Positions 42,771 through 50,488 of a DNA stretch of 64,000 nt are shown in pieces. Under the pieces are notes generated by a model. It did not search any database and was not told where the DNA came from. It saw only the letters and a list, made by a program, of their open reading frames with translations. This DNA is from Actinomadura atramentaria DSM 43919. Lineage in GTDB: Bacteria > Actinomycetota > Actinomycetes > Streptosporangiales > Streptosporangiaceae. Every line of letters begins with the position of its first letter. Position 1 is the first letter of the stretch. The stretch is taken from positions 52,444 to 116,443 of the forward strand of contig NZ_KB907215.1 in assembly GCF_000381885.1 (NCBI RefSeq). Reading direction: 5' to 3'. The translations under genes were made by a program, and so were the position numbers.

Positions 42771-43194
42771 CGTCCCGTCCCGCCAGTGCGCCGATCGCTC
42801 GGCGTACGTTCAGGCGGGCGAGGGCCAGGTTGCCCTCGGCCCGGTCGATGAGGAGGTGCAGGAAGAGCCGGCCCTCGAAGGCGTCGGGGACGAGGGCGAG
42901 CAGGTGGTAGCCGCGCGCCCCGCAGACGATGATCTCGTCGATGTCGTCGCCGCGGGGGGCGGTGGCGAGGGCGGGGGTGGCGAGGACGGCGCGGACGACG
43001 TCGGTGGTGCGGGCCGCGTCCTCGTGCTCGTCGACGGGTCCGTCCTGGCCGGCGGCCGCGACCGCGAGTCCGCTGGCCCCGTCGACCAGGGTCGCCCGCC
43101 GTGCGCCGGGGATCTCCATGACCGTTTCCAGGCAGCCGTCGATGCCGAGCACTACGTCCTCCCCGCGTTGTGAGAGTTGCAGGAAGCCAGACAC
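42763..43194 (-). CDS. Roadblock/LC7-domain protein 3
   Basis: 143 residues, beginning MSGFLQLSQRGEDVVLGIDG. LETVMEIPGARRATLVDGAS and GARGYHLLALVPDAFEGRLF fit a third roadblock fold. It is the first gene of the operon. GAATAC-N6-GTATTC, a candidate operator, lies about 110 bases upstream. Confidence 0.8.
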   Translation of the reverse strand: MSGFLQLSQRGEDVVLGIDGCLETVMEIPGARRATLVDGASGLAVAAAGQDGPVDEHEDAARTTDVVRAVLATPALATAPRGDDIDEIIVCGARGYHLLALVPDAFEGRLFLHLLIDRAEGNLALARLNVRRAIGALAGRDGA

Positions 43195-43296
43195 TACACG
43201 CGGCCGGACGGCATGTATGGGGTTACGTCAGATGATGCGGGAGAAATCGAGATAAGTACTGGTCAACGGGCTGATCGCCATTTTCGCCCGGTGTGG

Positions 43297-43314
43297 GAAT
43301 ACCGTTGGGTATTC
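43297..43314. promoter_or_regulatory. Palindrome upstream of the roadblock operon
   Basis: GAATACCGTTGGGTATTC, arms of six bases and a six-base spacer. It sits between the roadblock operon and the DUF1707 stop and could be an operator for the operon, or part of the 3' hairpin of the DUF1707 gene. Confidence 0.35.
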
Positions 43315-43342
43315 GTATAAGAATTGTCGCCCGGAAAGGCCG

Positions 43343-44032
43343 TCAGTCCCGGGTCCGGCGGCGTTCCCGCCACGAGTCCACGACGCGGCGGACGGGCCCG
43401 CCGGCGTGCTCGTCGTCCACCACGGTGACGTCCCCGAGGATCGCCTGCGCGTGGACCCGCACCACCGGCAGCCGGTGGCCCGGCCCGGGTTCGCGGGTCA
43501 GGACGCGCCGGTCGCCGAGGACGGCGTGGCCGCTCAGCGCGACCCGCACCCCGTCCGGGACGATGATCCGCACGTCCCCGAGGAACGCCGTCGCGTTGAT
43601 CGTCACCTCGCCGGACGGGACCTGCGCCGCCCGCAGGTCGAGCACGACGTCCCCCATCACCGACAGGGCCTCCAGGTCCTCGTCGATGCGCCCCGACAGC
43701 CGCTCCTCGCAGTCCCCGAGGATCGCGGTGAAGCGGCGCAGCACCTGGCGCGGGGCGCGCTCGGCGCCGGGCGCGCCGAGCGCGGGCAGGTCGCGGGTGA
43801 CGTCCTCCAGCTCGGCGCGGGTGACGGCCGCGTAGGCGGCCTCGGTGCGCTCGGTCAGTTCCTCGAACGTCAGCCGCCCCTCGACGGACGCGACGCGGAG
43901 CCGCTCCACCACCGCCTCCCGCTCGGCGTCGGAGGCGCGCACCCGCCCCTCGTCGTACCGGTCCGCTGGCGCGGGCGCCCGGTCGCGGCGGTCGGCGGGC
44001 CGCTGTCCGGGCTGCGGGGTGGGGTGGCTCAT
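43343..44032 (-). CDS. DUF1707 protein with LiaF-like C-terminal domain
   Basis: 229 residues. RASDAEREAVVERLRVASVEG is the DUF1707 (SHOCT-like) motif, in a disordered charged N-terminus. The C-terminal β-rich half (RRFTAILGDCEERL, NATAFLGDVRIIVPDGV, HAVLGDRRVL, AQAILGDVTVV) resembles the LiaF/PspC-linked 'cell-wall-active antibiotic response' β-helix. No membrane segment is seen. The name suggests envelope stress, but function is unknown. Confidence 0.85.
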   Translation of the reverse strand: MSHPTPQPGQRPADRRDRAPAPADRYDEGRVRASDAEREAVVERLRVASVEGRLTFEELTERTEAAYAAVTRAELEDVTRDLPALGAPGAERAPRQVLRRFTAILGDCEERLSGRIDEDLEALSVMGDVVLDLRAAQVPSGEVTINATAFLGDVRIIVPDGVRVALSGHAVLGDRRVLTREPGPGHRLPVVRVHAQAILGDVTVVDDEHAGGPVRRVVDSWRERRRTRD

Positions 44033-44120
44033 GGTTCCGAAGGTATGCCCGCGGCGGGGCGCGGCAATCCGCCGGGGGAAGGAGATCGGCCCCTGTCCTT
44101 GAGGATGAGGGGGCTTGCCA

Positions 44121-44150
44121 GCAAGGAATGAACTGGGGTTCAATCCTTGC
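44121..44150. promoter_or_regulatory. TetR operator palindrome at the tetR start
   Basis: GCAAGGAATGAAC (44121-44133) and GTTCAATCCTTGC (44138-44150) are inverted with one mismatch. The palindrome ends on the base before the GTG at 44151. It would cover the promoter or transcript start, and suggests autorepression of the tetR-acyl-CoA dehydrogenase unit. Confidence 0.7.
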
Positions 44151-44750
44151 GTGGCCTATCGGAGAACCCCCGGCGTCCAGGCGCGGCTCAGCGCGTCCCG
44201 CGAACGCGTCGTCGTCGCCGCGCTCGAACTCGTCGCCGCGCACGGCTACCGGGGCTGCTCGGTCGGGGCCGTCGCCGAGCGCGCCGGGATGGCGACCGGC
44301 AGCGTGTACCGGCATTTCCCCGGCAAGGCCGACCTGATGGCCGAGGTGTTCCGGACGGCGTCGCGGCGCGAGGTGGACGCGGTCGCGCGCGCCGCCGCGC
44401 TGGAGACCACCGCCGCCGCCCGCGCGGCCGCCGCCATCGAGACGTTCGCGGGACGGGCGCGGCGCGCGCCGCGGCTCGCGTACGCACTGCTCGCCGAACC
44501 CGTCGACCCCGCCGTCGAGGCCGAGCGGCTGGTGTTCCGCCGCGCCTACGCCGACGTGTTCGCCCGGTTCATCGCCGCCGGGACCGCCGCCGGGGAGCTG
44601 CCCCCGCAGGACGCCGCGCTCAGCGCCGCCGCGCTGGTCGGCGCGATCGGGGAGGCCCTGGTCGCGCCGCTGGCCGCCGGGACCGTCCCCGCCGGGACCG
44701 TCCCCTCGCTCATCGCCTTCGCCCACCGCGCACTAGGAGTCCGCCCGTGA
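44151..44750 (+). CDS. TetR-family regulator of an acyl-CoA dehydrogenase
   Basis: GTG 44151, 199 residues. Helix-turn-helix VVVAALELVAAHGYRGCSVG, ERAGMATGSVYRHFPGKADL (about 21-62). No ribosome site precedes the GTG, so the mRNA may be leaderless. The 3' end overlaps the acyl-CoA dehydrogenase gene (GTGA). By context it probably senses an acyl-CoA or fatty acid, but the ligand is not identified. Confidence 0.88.
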   Translation: MAYRRTPGVQARLSASRERVVVAALELVAAHGYRGCSVGAVAERAGMATGSVYRHFPGKADLMAEVFRTASRREVDAVARAAALETTAAARAAAAIETFAGRARRAPRLAYALLAEPVDPAVEAERLVFRRAYADVFARFIAAGTAAGELPPQDAALSAAALVGAIGEALVAPLAAGTVPAGTVPSLIAFAHRALGVRP

Positions 44751-46375
44751 CGACGCACACCGTGTTCAACCAGGTCCCGCCGCTCGTCGGCCACGACCTC
44801 GCCGACGATCCCGCGCTGCTGGCCGGGCTGGAGCGCGAGGGCGCGGGCTGGGCCGCCGAGGACGTCCACGAGCTCGGCCGCCTCGCCGGGACCGAGCAGG
44901 CGCAGGAGTGGGGGCGGCTCGCCAACGAGCACCCGCCCGTCCTGCGGACCCACGACCGCTACGGGCACCGGATCGACGAGGTCGAGTTCCATCCGGCGTG
45001 GCACGAGCTGATGAACGTCGCCGTGACCCGCGGGCTGCACGGTGCGCCGTGGGCGGACGATCGCGCGGGCGCACACGTCGCGCGGGCCGCGAAGTTCTAC
45101 GCCTGGCGGGTGGACGCCGGTCACGGCTGCCCCGTCTCGATGACGTACGCGGCCGTCCCCGCGCTGCGGCACGCGCCGGAGCTGGCCGCGCAGTACGAGC
45201 CGCTGCTGACGGAGCCCGTCTACGACTTCGGGCTGCGCGCGCCGCTCGGCAAGCGGGCGCTGCTCGCGGGCATGTCGATGACGGAGAAGCAGGGCGGCTC
45301 CGACGTCCGCGCCAACACCACCGAGGCCGCGCCGCAGGCGGACGGCACGTACCGGCTCGTCGGGCACAAGTGGTTCACCAGCGCGCCGATGTGCGACGTG
45401 TTCCTCACGCTCGCGCAGGCGCCGGGCGGGCTGACGTGCTTCCTCGTCCCGCGCGTCCTCCCGGACGGGACGCTCAACCCGCTGCGGCTGATGCGGCTGA
45501 AGGACAAGCTCGGCAACAAGTCGAACGCGTCCTCGGAGGTCGAGTACGAGAACGCGGCGGCGTGGCGCGTCGGGGACGAGGGCCGGGGCGTCCGGACGAT
45601 CATCGAGATGGTCAACATGACGCGGCTGGACTGCGTCATCGGCGCGGCGGCCGGGATGCGGCAGGGGCTGATCACGGCCGCGCACCACGCGGCGCACCGG
45701 CAGGCGTTCGGGAAGTACCTGGTCGACCAGCCGCTGATGCGCAACGTCCTGGCCGACCTGGCCGTCGAGTCCGAGGCCGCGACGGTCCTGATGACGCGGC
45801 TGGCGGGCGCGGCGGATCGTGCGGCGCGCGGCGACGAGGCCGAGAACGCGTTCAAGCGCCTCGGCCTCGCCGTCGGGAAGTACTGGGTGTGCAAGCGCTG
45901 GCCCGCGCACGCCGCCGAGGCTCTGGAATGCCTGGGCGGGAACGGTTATGTGGAGGAGTCGGGGATGCCGCGGCTTTTCCGCGAATCGCCGCTGAACGGG
46001 ATCTGGGAAGGCTCCGGGAATGTCGCCGCGCTCGACATGCTGCGGGCGATGATGAAGGACCCGCACGTCGTTGAGGCGTTCTTCGACGAGGTCGGCCTGG
46101 CGGCGGGCGGCGACGCCCGGCTGGACGCGGCCGTGGCGGAGGCCAAGGACGCGCTGTCCGACCTCGCGACGATCGAGTACCGGGCGCGCCGCGTCGCCGA
46201 GCTGCTGGCGCTGGTGCTCCAGGGCTCGCTGCTCGTCCGGCACGGCCACCCGGCCGTCGCGGACGCGTTCTGCGCGACGCGGCTCGCGGGCGGCGGCGGC
46301 GTCGCGTTCGGCACGCTGCCGCCCGGCCTCGACCTCGCCCCGATCATCGAACGCGCCGTCCCGAAGACGTCCTGA
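44747..46375 (+). CDS. AidB-type acyl-CoA dehydrogenase
   Basis: 542 residues, the long AidB/isovaleryl-CoA-dehydrogenase-like form. The N-terminal extension HTVFNQVPPLVGHDLADDPA is the AidB signature. FAD and substrate motifs: MSMTEKQGGSDVRANTT, KWFTSAPMCD, ECLGGNGYVEESGMPRLFRE and NGIWEGSGNVAALDMLRAM. AidB relatives protect from alkylation or act in fatty-acid or Leu breakdown; the role here is open. It is coupled with the TetR gene. Confidence 0.93.
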   Translation: MTTHTVFNQVPPLVGHDLADDPALLAGLEREGAGWAAEDVHELGRLAGTEQAQEWGRLANEHPPVLRTHDRYGHRIDEVEFHPAWHELMNVAVTRGLHGAPWADDRAGAHVARAAKFYAWRVDAGHGCPVSMTYAAVPALRHAPELAAQYEPLLTEPVYDFGLRAPLGKRALLAGMSMTEKQGGSDVRANTTEAAPQADGTYRLVGHKWFTSAPMCDVFLTLAQAPGGLTCFLVPRVLPDGTLNPLRLMRLKDKLGNKSNASSEVEYENAAAWRVGDEGRGVRTIIEMVNMTRLDCVIGAAAGMRQGLITAAHHAAHRQAFGKYLVDQPLMRNVLADLAVESEAATVLMTRLAGAADRAARGDEAENAFKRLGLAVGKYWVCKRWPAHAAEALECLGGNGYVEESGMPRLFRESPLNGIWEGSGNVAALDMLRAMMKDPHVVEAFFDEVGLAAGGDARLDAAVAEAKDALSDLATIEYRARRVAELLALVLQGSLLVRHGHPAVADAFCATRLAGGGGVAFGTLPPGLDLAPIIERAVPKTS

Positions 46376-46382
46376 CGGCGTT

Positions 46383-46560
46383 TCAGCCGCCGAACAGCTC
46401 GGCGAAGCGGCCGGTGTAGAGGTCCGCGCCCTTGCGCGCGGCGACGGTCTCGGCGGGCACGACCGCCGGGCCGTCCGGGCCGGGGAGCCGGCCGACGCCG
46501 TGCCGCGGGCCGAGCGGGAGCAGCAGCGCCGTGGGCGGTCGGCGGCGCCTCCTCCCTAAT
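46383..46560 (-). pseudogene. Possible truncated gene fragment
   Basis: A leftward open frame ends TGA at 46383 and encodes about 50 residues (LLLPLGPRHGVGRLPGPDG ... RKGADLYTGRFAELFGG) with natural-looking codon use. GGGAGGAGG lies upstream, but no start codon follows at a proper distance, which suggests a gene whose 5' part has been lost. The family is not recognised. Confidence 0.3.
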
Positions 46561-46572
46561 TCGCCAAGCGAA

Positions 46573-46596
46573 CAATATTAGTTCGTAGGACGAACT
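46573..46596. promoter_or_regulatory. Overlapping inverted repeats (AGTTCGT-N3-ACGAACT)
   Basis: AGTTCGTAGGACGAACT (46580-46596) is a 7+3+7 palindrome, and it overlaps CGAACAATATTAGTTCG just to the left. The spacing does not fit the actinobacterial LexA box (N4). It is a candidate TetR-type operator for the fragment at 46383-46560 or for DUF211. Confidence 0.4.
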
Positions 46597-46703
46597 GCAA
46601 TGTGCGGCCAAACTCTCGGCCCGTTCCCGGCGGGGATCGGGTGTCGGTCGTTCCCCCGCGCGCGGACGACCGATGGATTGGGACGCGGCGAACAGGGGGC
46701 GCA

Positions 46704-46988
46704 ATGGGCATTCGCAGACTGGCCCTCGACGTGGACAAGACGGTCTCCGAACCGGACCTGGTCCACCTGATCGAGGCGATAGAGGCCGTCGCGGGCGTGT
46801 CGGCGGTGAACATCACCGTGACGGACATCGACATCGAGACCGTCGGCACGGACGTGACGATCGAGGGCGACGCGATCGACGTCCAGGGCGTGATGGACGC
46901 GATCGAGCGGACGGGCGCGGTCGTCCACAGCATCGACCAGATCGTCGCGGGGGCGTACCTGCTGGAACGCGTCATCCGCTCGCGGTGA
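46704..46988 (+). CDS. DUF211 protein
   Basis: 94 residues from ATG 46704. GIRRLALDVDKTVSEPDLVH and ITVTDIDIETVGTDVTIEGD match the ferredoxin-like DUF211 family, known mainly from archaea and some actinobacteria as a small metal- or peptide-binding protein. It overlaps the next gene (GTGA), a VIT-type membrane protein, a pairing which hints at a role in metal transport; this is inference. Confidence 0.8.
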   Translation: MGIRRLALDVDKTVSEPDLVHLIEAIEAVAGVSAVNITVTDIDIETVGTDVTIEGDAIDVQGVMDAIERTGAVVHSIDQIVAGAYLLERVIRSR

Positions 46989-47530
46989 GCGGAAGCCTCG
47001 CCCGGCTGGCGCGCGGGCACCGGCTGCCGGTGATCCTCGGCGTCACGGACGGGCTGCTCAACGCGCTCACGCTCGCCGCGTCCGCGCTGCTCGGCCGGGG
47101 CGGGCAGGCGACCGTGTCGCTGGCGGCGCGGATCGGGGTCGCGGCGCTCGTCACGTCGGCGTTCACGATGTTCGTCGCGGACTACGCGGAGCGGCGCGCG
47201 CACCTCGTCCGGGCGGGGCGGGAGCTGAACCTGACGGCGCGCGGGCAGCTCGCCACGACGCGGCTCGGGCGGCGCGCGGCCGGGCGATCGGCGGTGGCGA
47301 TGCTGCTGGCGAGCGTCATGAGCTACCTCGGCGCGAGCGTGCCGATCATGGCGGGGGCGCTGCTGCCGGGGCCGTCCTGGCTCGTCGTCGCGCTGGCCCT
47401 GGCGGCGCTGGCCGGGCTCGGCGCGGCGCTGGCGCGGACGTTCGGCGCGCACCGGCTGCGCTGGGCCGCGGCGATGGCGGCGGGCGGCGTCGGCGTCACC
47501 TGGATCGGGACGCTCGTCCACATCGCGTGA
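46985..47530 (+). CDS. VIT1/CCC1-like membrane protein
   Basis: 181 residues from GTG 46985. RLPVILGVTDGLLNALTLAA is like the N-terminal 'G-x-x-D-G' helix of vacuolar iron transporter-type proteins. Further helices: IGVAALVTSAFTMFVADYAE, VAMLLASVMSYLGASVPIMA, LVVALALAALAGLGAAL and a last pair near the C-terminus. Substrate unknown; iron or manganese is likely by family. Coupled to DUF211. Confidence 0.65.
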   Translation: MSGSLARLARGHRLPVILGVTDGLLNALTLAASALLGRGGQATVSLAARIGVAALVTSAFTMFVADYAERRAHLVRAGRELNLTARGQLATTRLGRRAAGRSAVAMLLASVMSYLGASVPIMAGALLPGPSWLVVALALAALAGLGAALARTFGAHRLRWAAAMAAGGVGVTWIGTLVHIA

Positions 47531-47557
47531 CCGGCGGCGTTGCTACGCTGGGCGAAC

Positions 47558-47612
47558 AGGCGATGAGGCCCGCCTTCGCCCGCCGCATCAGGCTGATGGC
47601 TTCTACCGAGCG
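47558..47612 (+). promoter_or_regulatory. Fluoride riboswitch (crcB motif)
   Basis: GGCGATGAGGCCCGCC at 47559-47574 is the classic 5' core, and GGCTGATGGCTTCTACC at 47591-47607 is the 3' core of the fluoride-sensing pseudoknot. It lies about 55 bases before the pyrophosphatase gene. A following stem, GGAGCCG-N6-CGGCTCC, with the ribosome site just beyond could be the expression platform. Confidence 0.85.
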
Positions 47613-47664
47613 AGACGGTGGAGCCGCCTGCCCGGCTCCGCCCCGGACGAGAGGCGGGAACGCG

Positions 47665-48162
47665 ATGGACGTCCGCATGGTCGTGGAGATCCCCCGGGGA
47701 TCGCGCAACAAGTACGAGATGGACCACCGGCTCGGGCGCATCCGGCTCGACCGGATGCTGTTCACCTCGACGCAGTACCCGCTGGACTACGGCTACGTCC
47801 CCGGGACGCTCGCCGAGGACGGCGACCCGCTGGACGCGATGGTGCTGCTGGACGAGCCGACGTTCCCCGGCTGCGAGGTGCTGATCCGCACGGTCGGGGT
47901 GTTCTGGATGCACGACGAGCAGGGGCCGGACGCCAAGATCCTCGGCGTCCCGGCGCACGACCCGCGCTACTCCGGCATCGAGAACCTGGCCGACGTCCCG
48001 GCGTACACCCGCGACGAGGTCGCGCACTTCTTCGACATCTACAAGAGCCTCGAACCGGGCAAGAGCACCGACGTCCGCGGCTGGCAGGACCGCGCGGTCG
48101 CGGACGAGGAGGTCCTCCGCGCCCACCGCCGCGCGGGCCTCGAGGCCCCGGCAGCCGGCTAG
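47665..48162 (+). CDS. ppa: Inorganic pyrophosphatase (family I)
   Basis: 165 residues, the normal size. VVEIPRGSRNKYEMD, LFTSTQYPLDYGYVPGTL, and DGDPLDAMVLLDEPTFPGC hold the metal-binding acidic residues. DVRGWQDRAVADEEV follows. Pyrophosphatase is a main target of fluoride, and the gene stands under a fluoride riboswitch, so it is likely induced to make up for inhibited enzyme. No fluoride exporter gene is in the window. Confidence 0.96.
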   Translation: MDVRMVVEIPRGSRNKYEMDHRLGRIRLDRMLFTSTQYPLDYGYVPGTLAEDGDPLDAMVLLDEPTFPGCEVLIRTVGVFWMHDEQGPDAKILGVPAHDPRYSGIENLADVPAYTRDEVAHFFDIYKSLEPGKSTDVRGWQDRAVADEEVLRAHRRAGLEAPAAG

Positions 48163-48675
48163 GCGGTGTTTCAGAGTCCCGGCCCACGGCCCTCGCCTGG
48201 CGGCTCGGGCCTGACCGGGACTTGGCGAGCGCGGCATCGCTTCGCGATCTGGCCCGTGAAGCTCGCCTCCGGCTTCGCTTCACCGGCCAGTCAACGCACT
48301 CGCGCTGGGGCTGAGACACTTTGCGACAGACCCTGGCTGCCCCGCCCGCGCGCGAGCCAAGATCCGACCGGCGGACGGCCCGGGCGCGGGTGAACAACAG
48401 GCAGCGCACCAACCCGCGCGCGGCCAACTCCCCAGCACAACAGACGGCCCGGACACAGGCGAACAACAGGCAGCGCGGCGGCCCGCGCGCGGGTCAATAG
48501 CCGGGCGCGGCGGATGACCCCGGGCGCGGGTGAGCAGCGCGCGGTCACGCCGCCGCGGCGCGCGAAGCGTGCCGCGGCGCACGGGTTGGCGGCCGCCGGC
48601 GGGCGGCGACACGCGCGGCGGGCGGCCGCGCGGATTCACGCGGGGCGGACCGCGATATGCAGGTGCGCAGCGCGG
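48163..48675. other. Non-coding region with direct and inverted repeats
   Basis: No gene is supported. GTGAAGC...GCTTCAC around 48256-48283 can form a hairpin. The segment GAACAACAGGCAGCGC occurs twice, about 72 bases apart (near 48391 and 48463), each after a CGGCCCGG-type run, so there is a decayed tandem repeat. The long leftward frames here have no ribosome site and repeat-driven composition. Confidence 0.5.
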
Positions 48676-49938
48676 TCAGGGCGCGAACGGCAGGTCCGGG
48701 TGGGCGGCGGCCAGTTCCAGGAGGCGGTTGTACTTGGCGACGCGTTCGCCGCGCGCGGGCGCGCCCGCCTTGAGCTGGCCGCAGCCCGAGCCGACCGCGA
48801 GATCCGCGATGAACGCGTCCGTCGTCTCGCCGGAGCGGTGGGAGATCATCGCGCCGAAACCGGTGCGGCGGCAGACGTCCAGCGCGGTCAGCGTCTCGGT
48901 GACGGTGCCGATCTGGTTGAGCTTGATGAGCGCGGCGTTGGCGGTGCCGCGCGCGGCGGCGTCCTCGATGAGGGCCGGGTCGGTGACGAACACGTCGTCG
49001 CCGACGAGCTGGACGCGGTCGCCGAGGCGTTCGGTGAGGGCCGTCCAGCCGTGGTCGTCGTCCTCGGCGACGCCGTCCTCGGTCGAGTGGATCGGGAACT
49101 CCGCGACGAGCGCGGCGTAGCGCTCCACGAGGTCGTCCGAGGTCAGCATGGCTCCGGCGACGCGGTACACGCCGTCCTCGCCGCGGAACTCCGACGCGGC
49201 CGGGTCGAGCGCGATCGACACGCCCGACCGGCCCCGCGCGTACCCGGCGTCGTCGATCGCGCGGACCAGCAGCCGCAGCGCCTCCTCGGGCTCGACGAGC
49301 GCGGGCGCGAACCCGCCCTCGTCGCCGAGCCCGGTCGCGTGGCCCTCGGCGGTGAGGATGCGGCGCAGCGCGGCGTACACCTCCGCGCCCGCGCGGACGG
49401 CCTCCGGCAGGGACGGCGCGCCGAGCGGCGCGACCATGAACTCCTGGAAGTCCAGCGGGTTCGGCGCGTGCGCTCCGCCGTTGAGGACGTTGAAGTGCGG
49501 CATCGGCAGCGACGGCCGGACGCCGTCCGGGTTCAGGTGCCGCCACAGCGGGACGCCGCGCGCCGCCGCGACCGCACGGGCCAGCGCCATCGACGTCCCG
49601 ACGACGGCGTTCGCGCCGAGCCGCGCTTTGCCCGGCGTGCCGTCCGCGTCGATCAGCGCGAGGTCGGCGGCGGCGGGCGACGGCCAGGCGCGGCCCGTCA
49701 GCACGTCCGCGATCTCGCCGTCCACCGCCGCGACGGCCCGCGTCACTCCGGCCCCGGCGTACCGGGCCGGGTCGCCGTCGCGGAGTTCGACGGCCTCGCG
49801 CGAGCCCGTCGAGGCCCCGGACGGGACGCCCGCCGCGCCGCTCGATCCGTCCGCGAGGCGCACCGCGACGCGCAGCGTCGGGCGGCCCCGCGAGTCGAGG
49901 ATCTCCAGTGCGCGGACTTCCGCCACCTCGAACGTCAT
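48676..49938 (-). CDS. eno: Enolase
   Basis: Converts 2-phosphoglycerate to phosphoenolpyruvate. 420 residues. ILDSRGRPTLRVAV, VPSGASTGSREAVELRD, LGANAVVGTSMA, NVLNGGAHAPN, GDEGGFAPAL and the C-terminal LIKLNQIGTVTET, SHRSGETTD are all present, with metal and catalytic residues intact. Neighbours (PAP2, MFS) are not glycolytic and the usual actinobacterial partner genes (mazG, ftsB-like) are absent, so it may be a second enolase copy. Confidence 0.94.
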   Translation of the reverse strand: MTFEVAEVRALEILDSRGRPTLRVAVRLADGSSGAAGVPSGASTGSREAVELRDGDPARYAGAGVTRAVAAVDGEIADVLTGRAWPSPAAADLALIDADGTPGKARLGANAVVGTSMALARAVAAARGVPLWRHLNPDGVRPSLPMPHFNVLNGGAHAPNPLDFQEFMVAPLGAPSLPEAVRAGAEVYAALRRILTAEGHATGLGDEGGFAPALVEPEEALRLLVRAIDDAGYARGRSGVSIALDPAASEFRGEDGVYRVAGAMLTSDDLVERYAALVAEFPIHSTEDGVAEDDDHGWTALTERLGDRVQLVGDDVFVTDPALIEDAAARGTANAALIKLNQIGTVTETLTALDVCRRTGFGAMISHRSGETTDAFIADLAVGSGCGQLKAGAPARGERVAKYNRLLELAAAHPDLPFAP

Positions 49939-49954
49939 GGTCTCCCCCTTCGGT

Positions 49955-50488
49955 TCACGCGCGGCGCAGCGCCCGCGCGGCGTACAGGAAGCCGAGGCCG
50001 GTGAGCGCCCCGGCGGCGACGTCGCCCGGCCAGTGGACGCCGAGGTACAGCCGCGTCGCGCCGACCAGCGCCCCGGCCGTCGCGCCCGCGCGCGGATCGC
50101 CGTCCGCCGCCGCGCCCGCCGCGAGGACGGCGGCGGTGGTGTGCTTGGACGGGAAGCTGAAGCCCTCGGGGCGGTCCCACCGCCCGGCCTCGGGCGGGCG
50201 CGGCCGCGCGACCGCGTCGCTCAGCAGTTTCCGCGCCACGGCCCCGACGACGAGCGCGCCGAACGGCCCGGTGCCCCTGCGCGCGCGGACGGCGGCGGCG
50301 ACGGGAAAGGCCACGCGCGGATCGCCGAGGCGCGTCACGGCGCGGGCCGCCGCCGCGCCGGGGCGGCGGGACGGCAACCGCCGGGTCAGCGCGCGGTCCA
50401 GCCGGGCCGCGCGCCCGTCCGCGCGGACGTCGGCGGCCAGCAGCGCGACCCCGGCGAAGCACGCCGCCGCCTTCAACAGGTCGTTCAT
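49955..50488 (-). CDS. PAP2-superfamily phosphatase 1
   Basis: 177 residues with the three lipid phosphatase motifs: KLLSDAVARPRPP, FPSKHTTAA and TRLYLGVHWPGD (the catalytic histidines are in the last two). Several hydrophobic helices place it in the membrane. The start overlaps the stop of the second PAP2 gene (50485-50488). Confidence 0.88.
   Translation of the reverse strand: MNDLLKAAACFAGVALLAADVRADGRAARLDRALTRRLPSRRPGAAAARAVTRLGDPRVAFPVAAAVRARRGTGPFGALVVGAVARKLLSDAVARPRPPEAGRWDRPEGFSFPSKHTTAAVLAAGAAADGDPRAGATAGALVGATRLYLGVHWPGDVAAGALTGLGFLYAARALRRA

Noticed and set aside
46573..46596. LexA/SOS box
   Set aside because: Half-sites GAAC/GTTC are spaced by 7 or 7+ bases instead of the N4 of actinobacterial LexA boxes.
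48280..48639. 119-residue leftward frame between ppa and eno
   Set aside because: It reads through repeats, is made of Arg/Pro/Ala runs and has no ribosome site.
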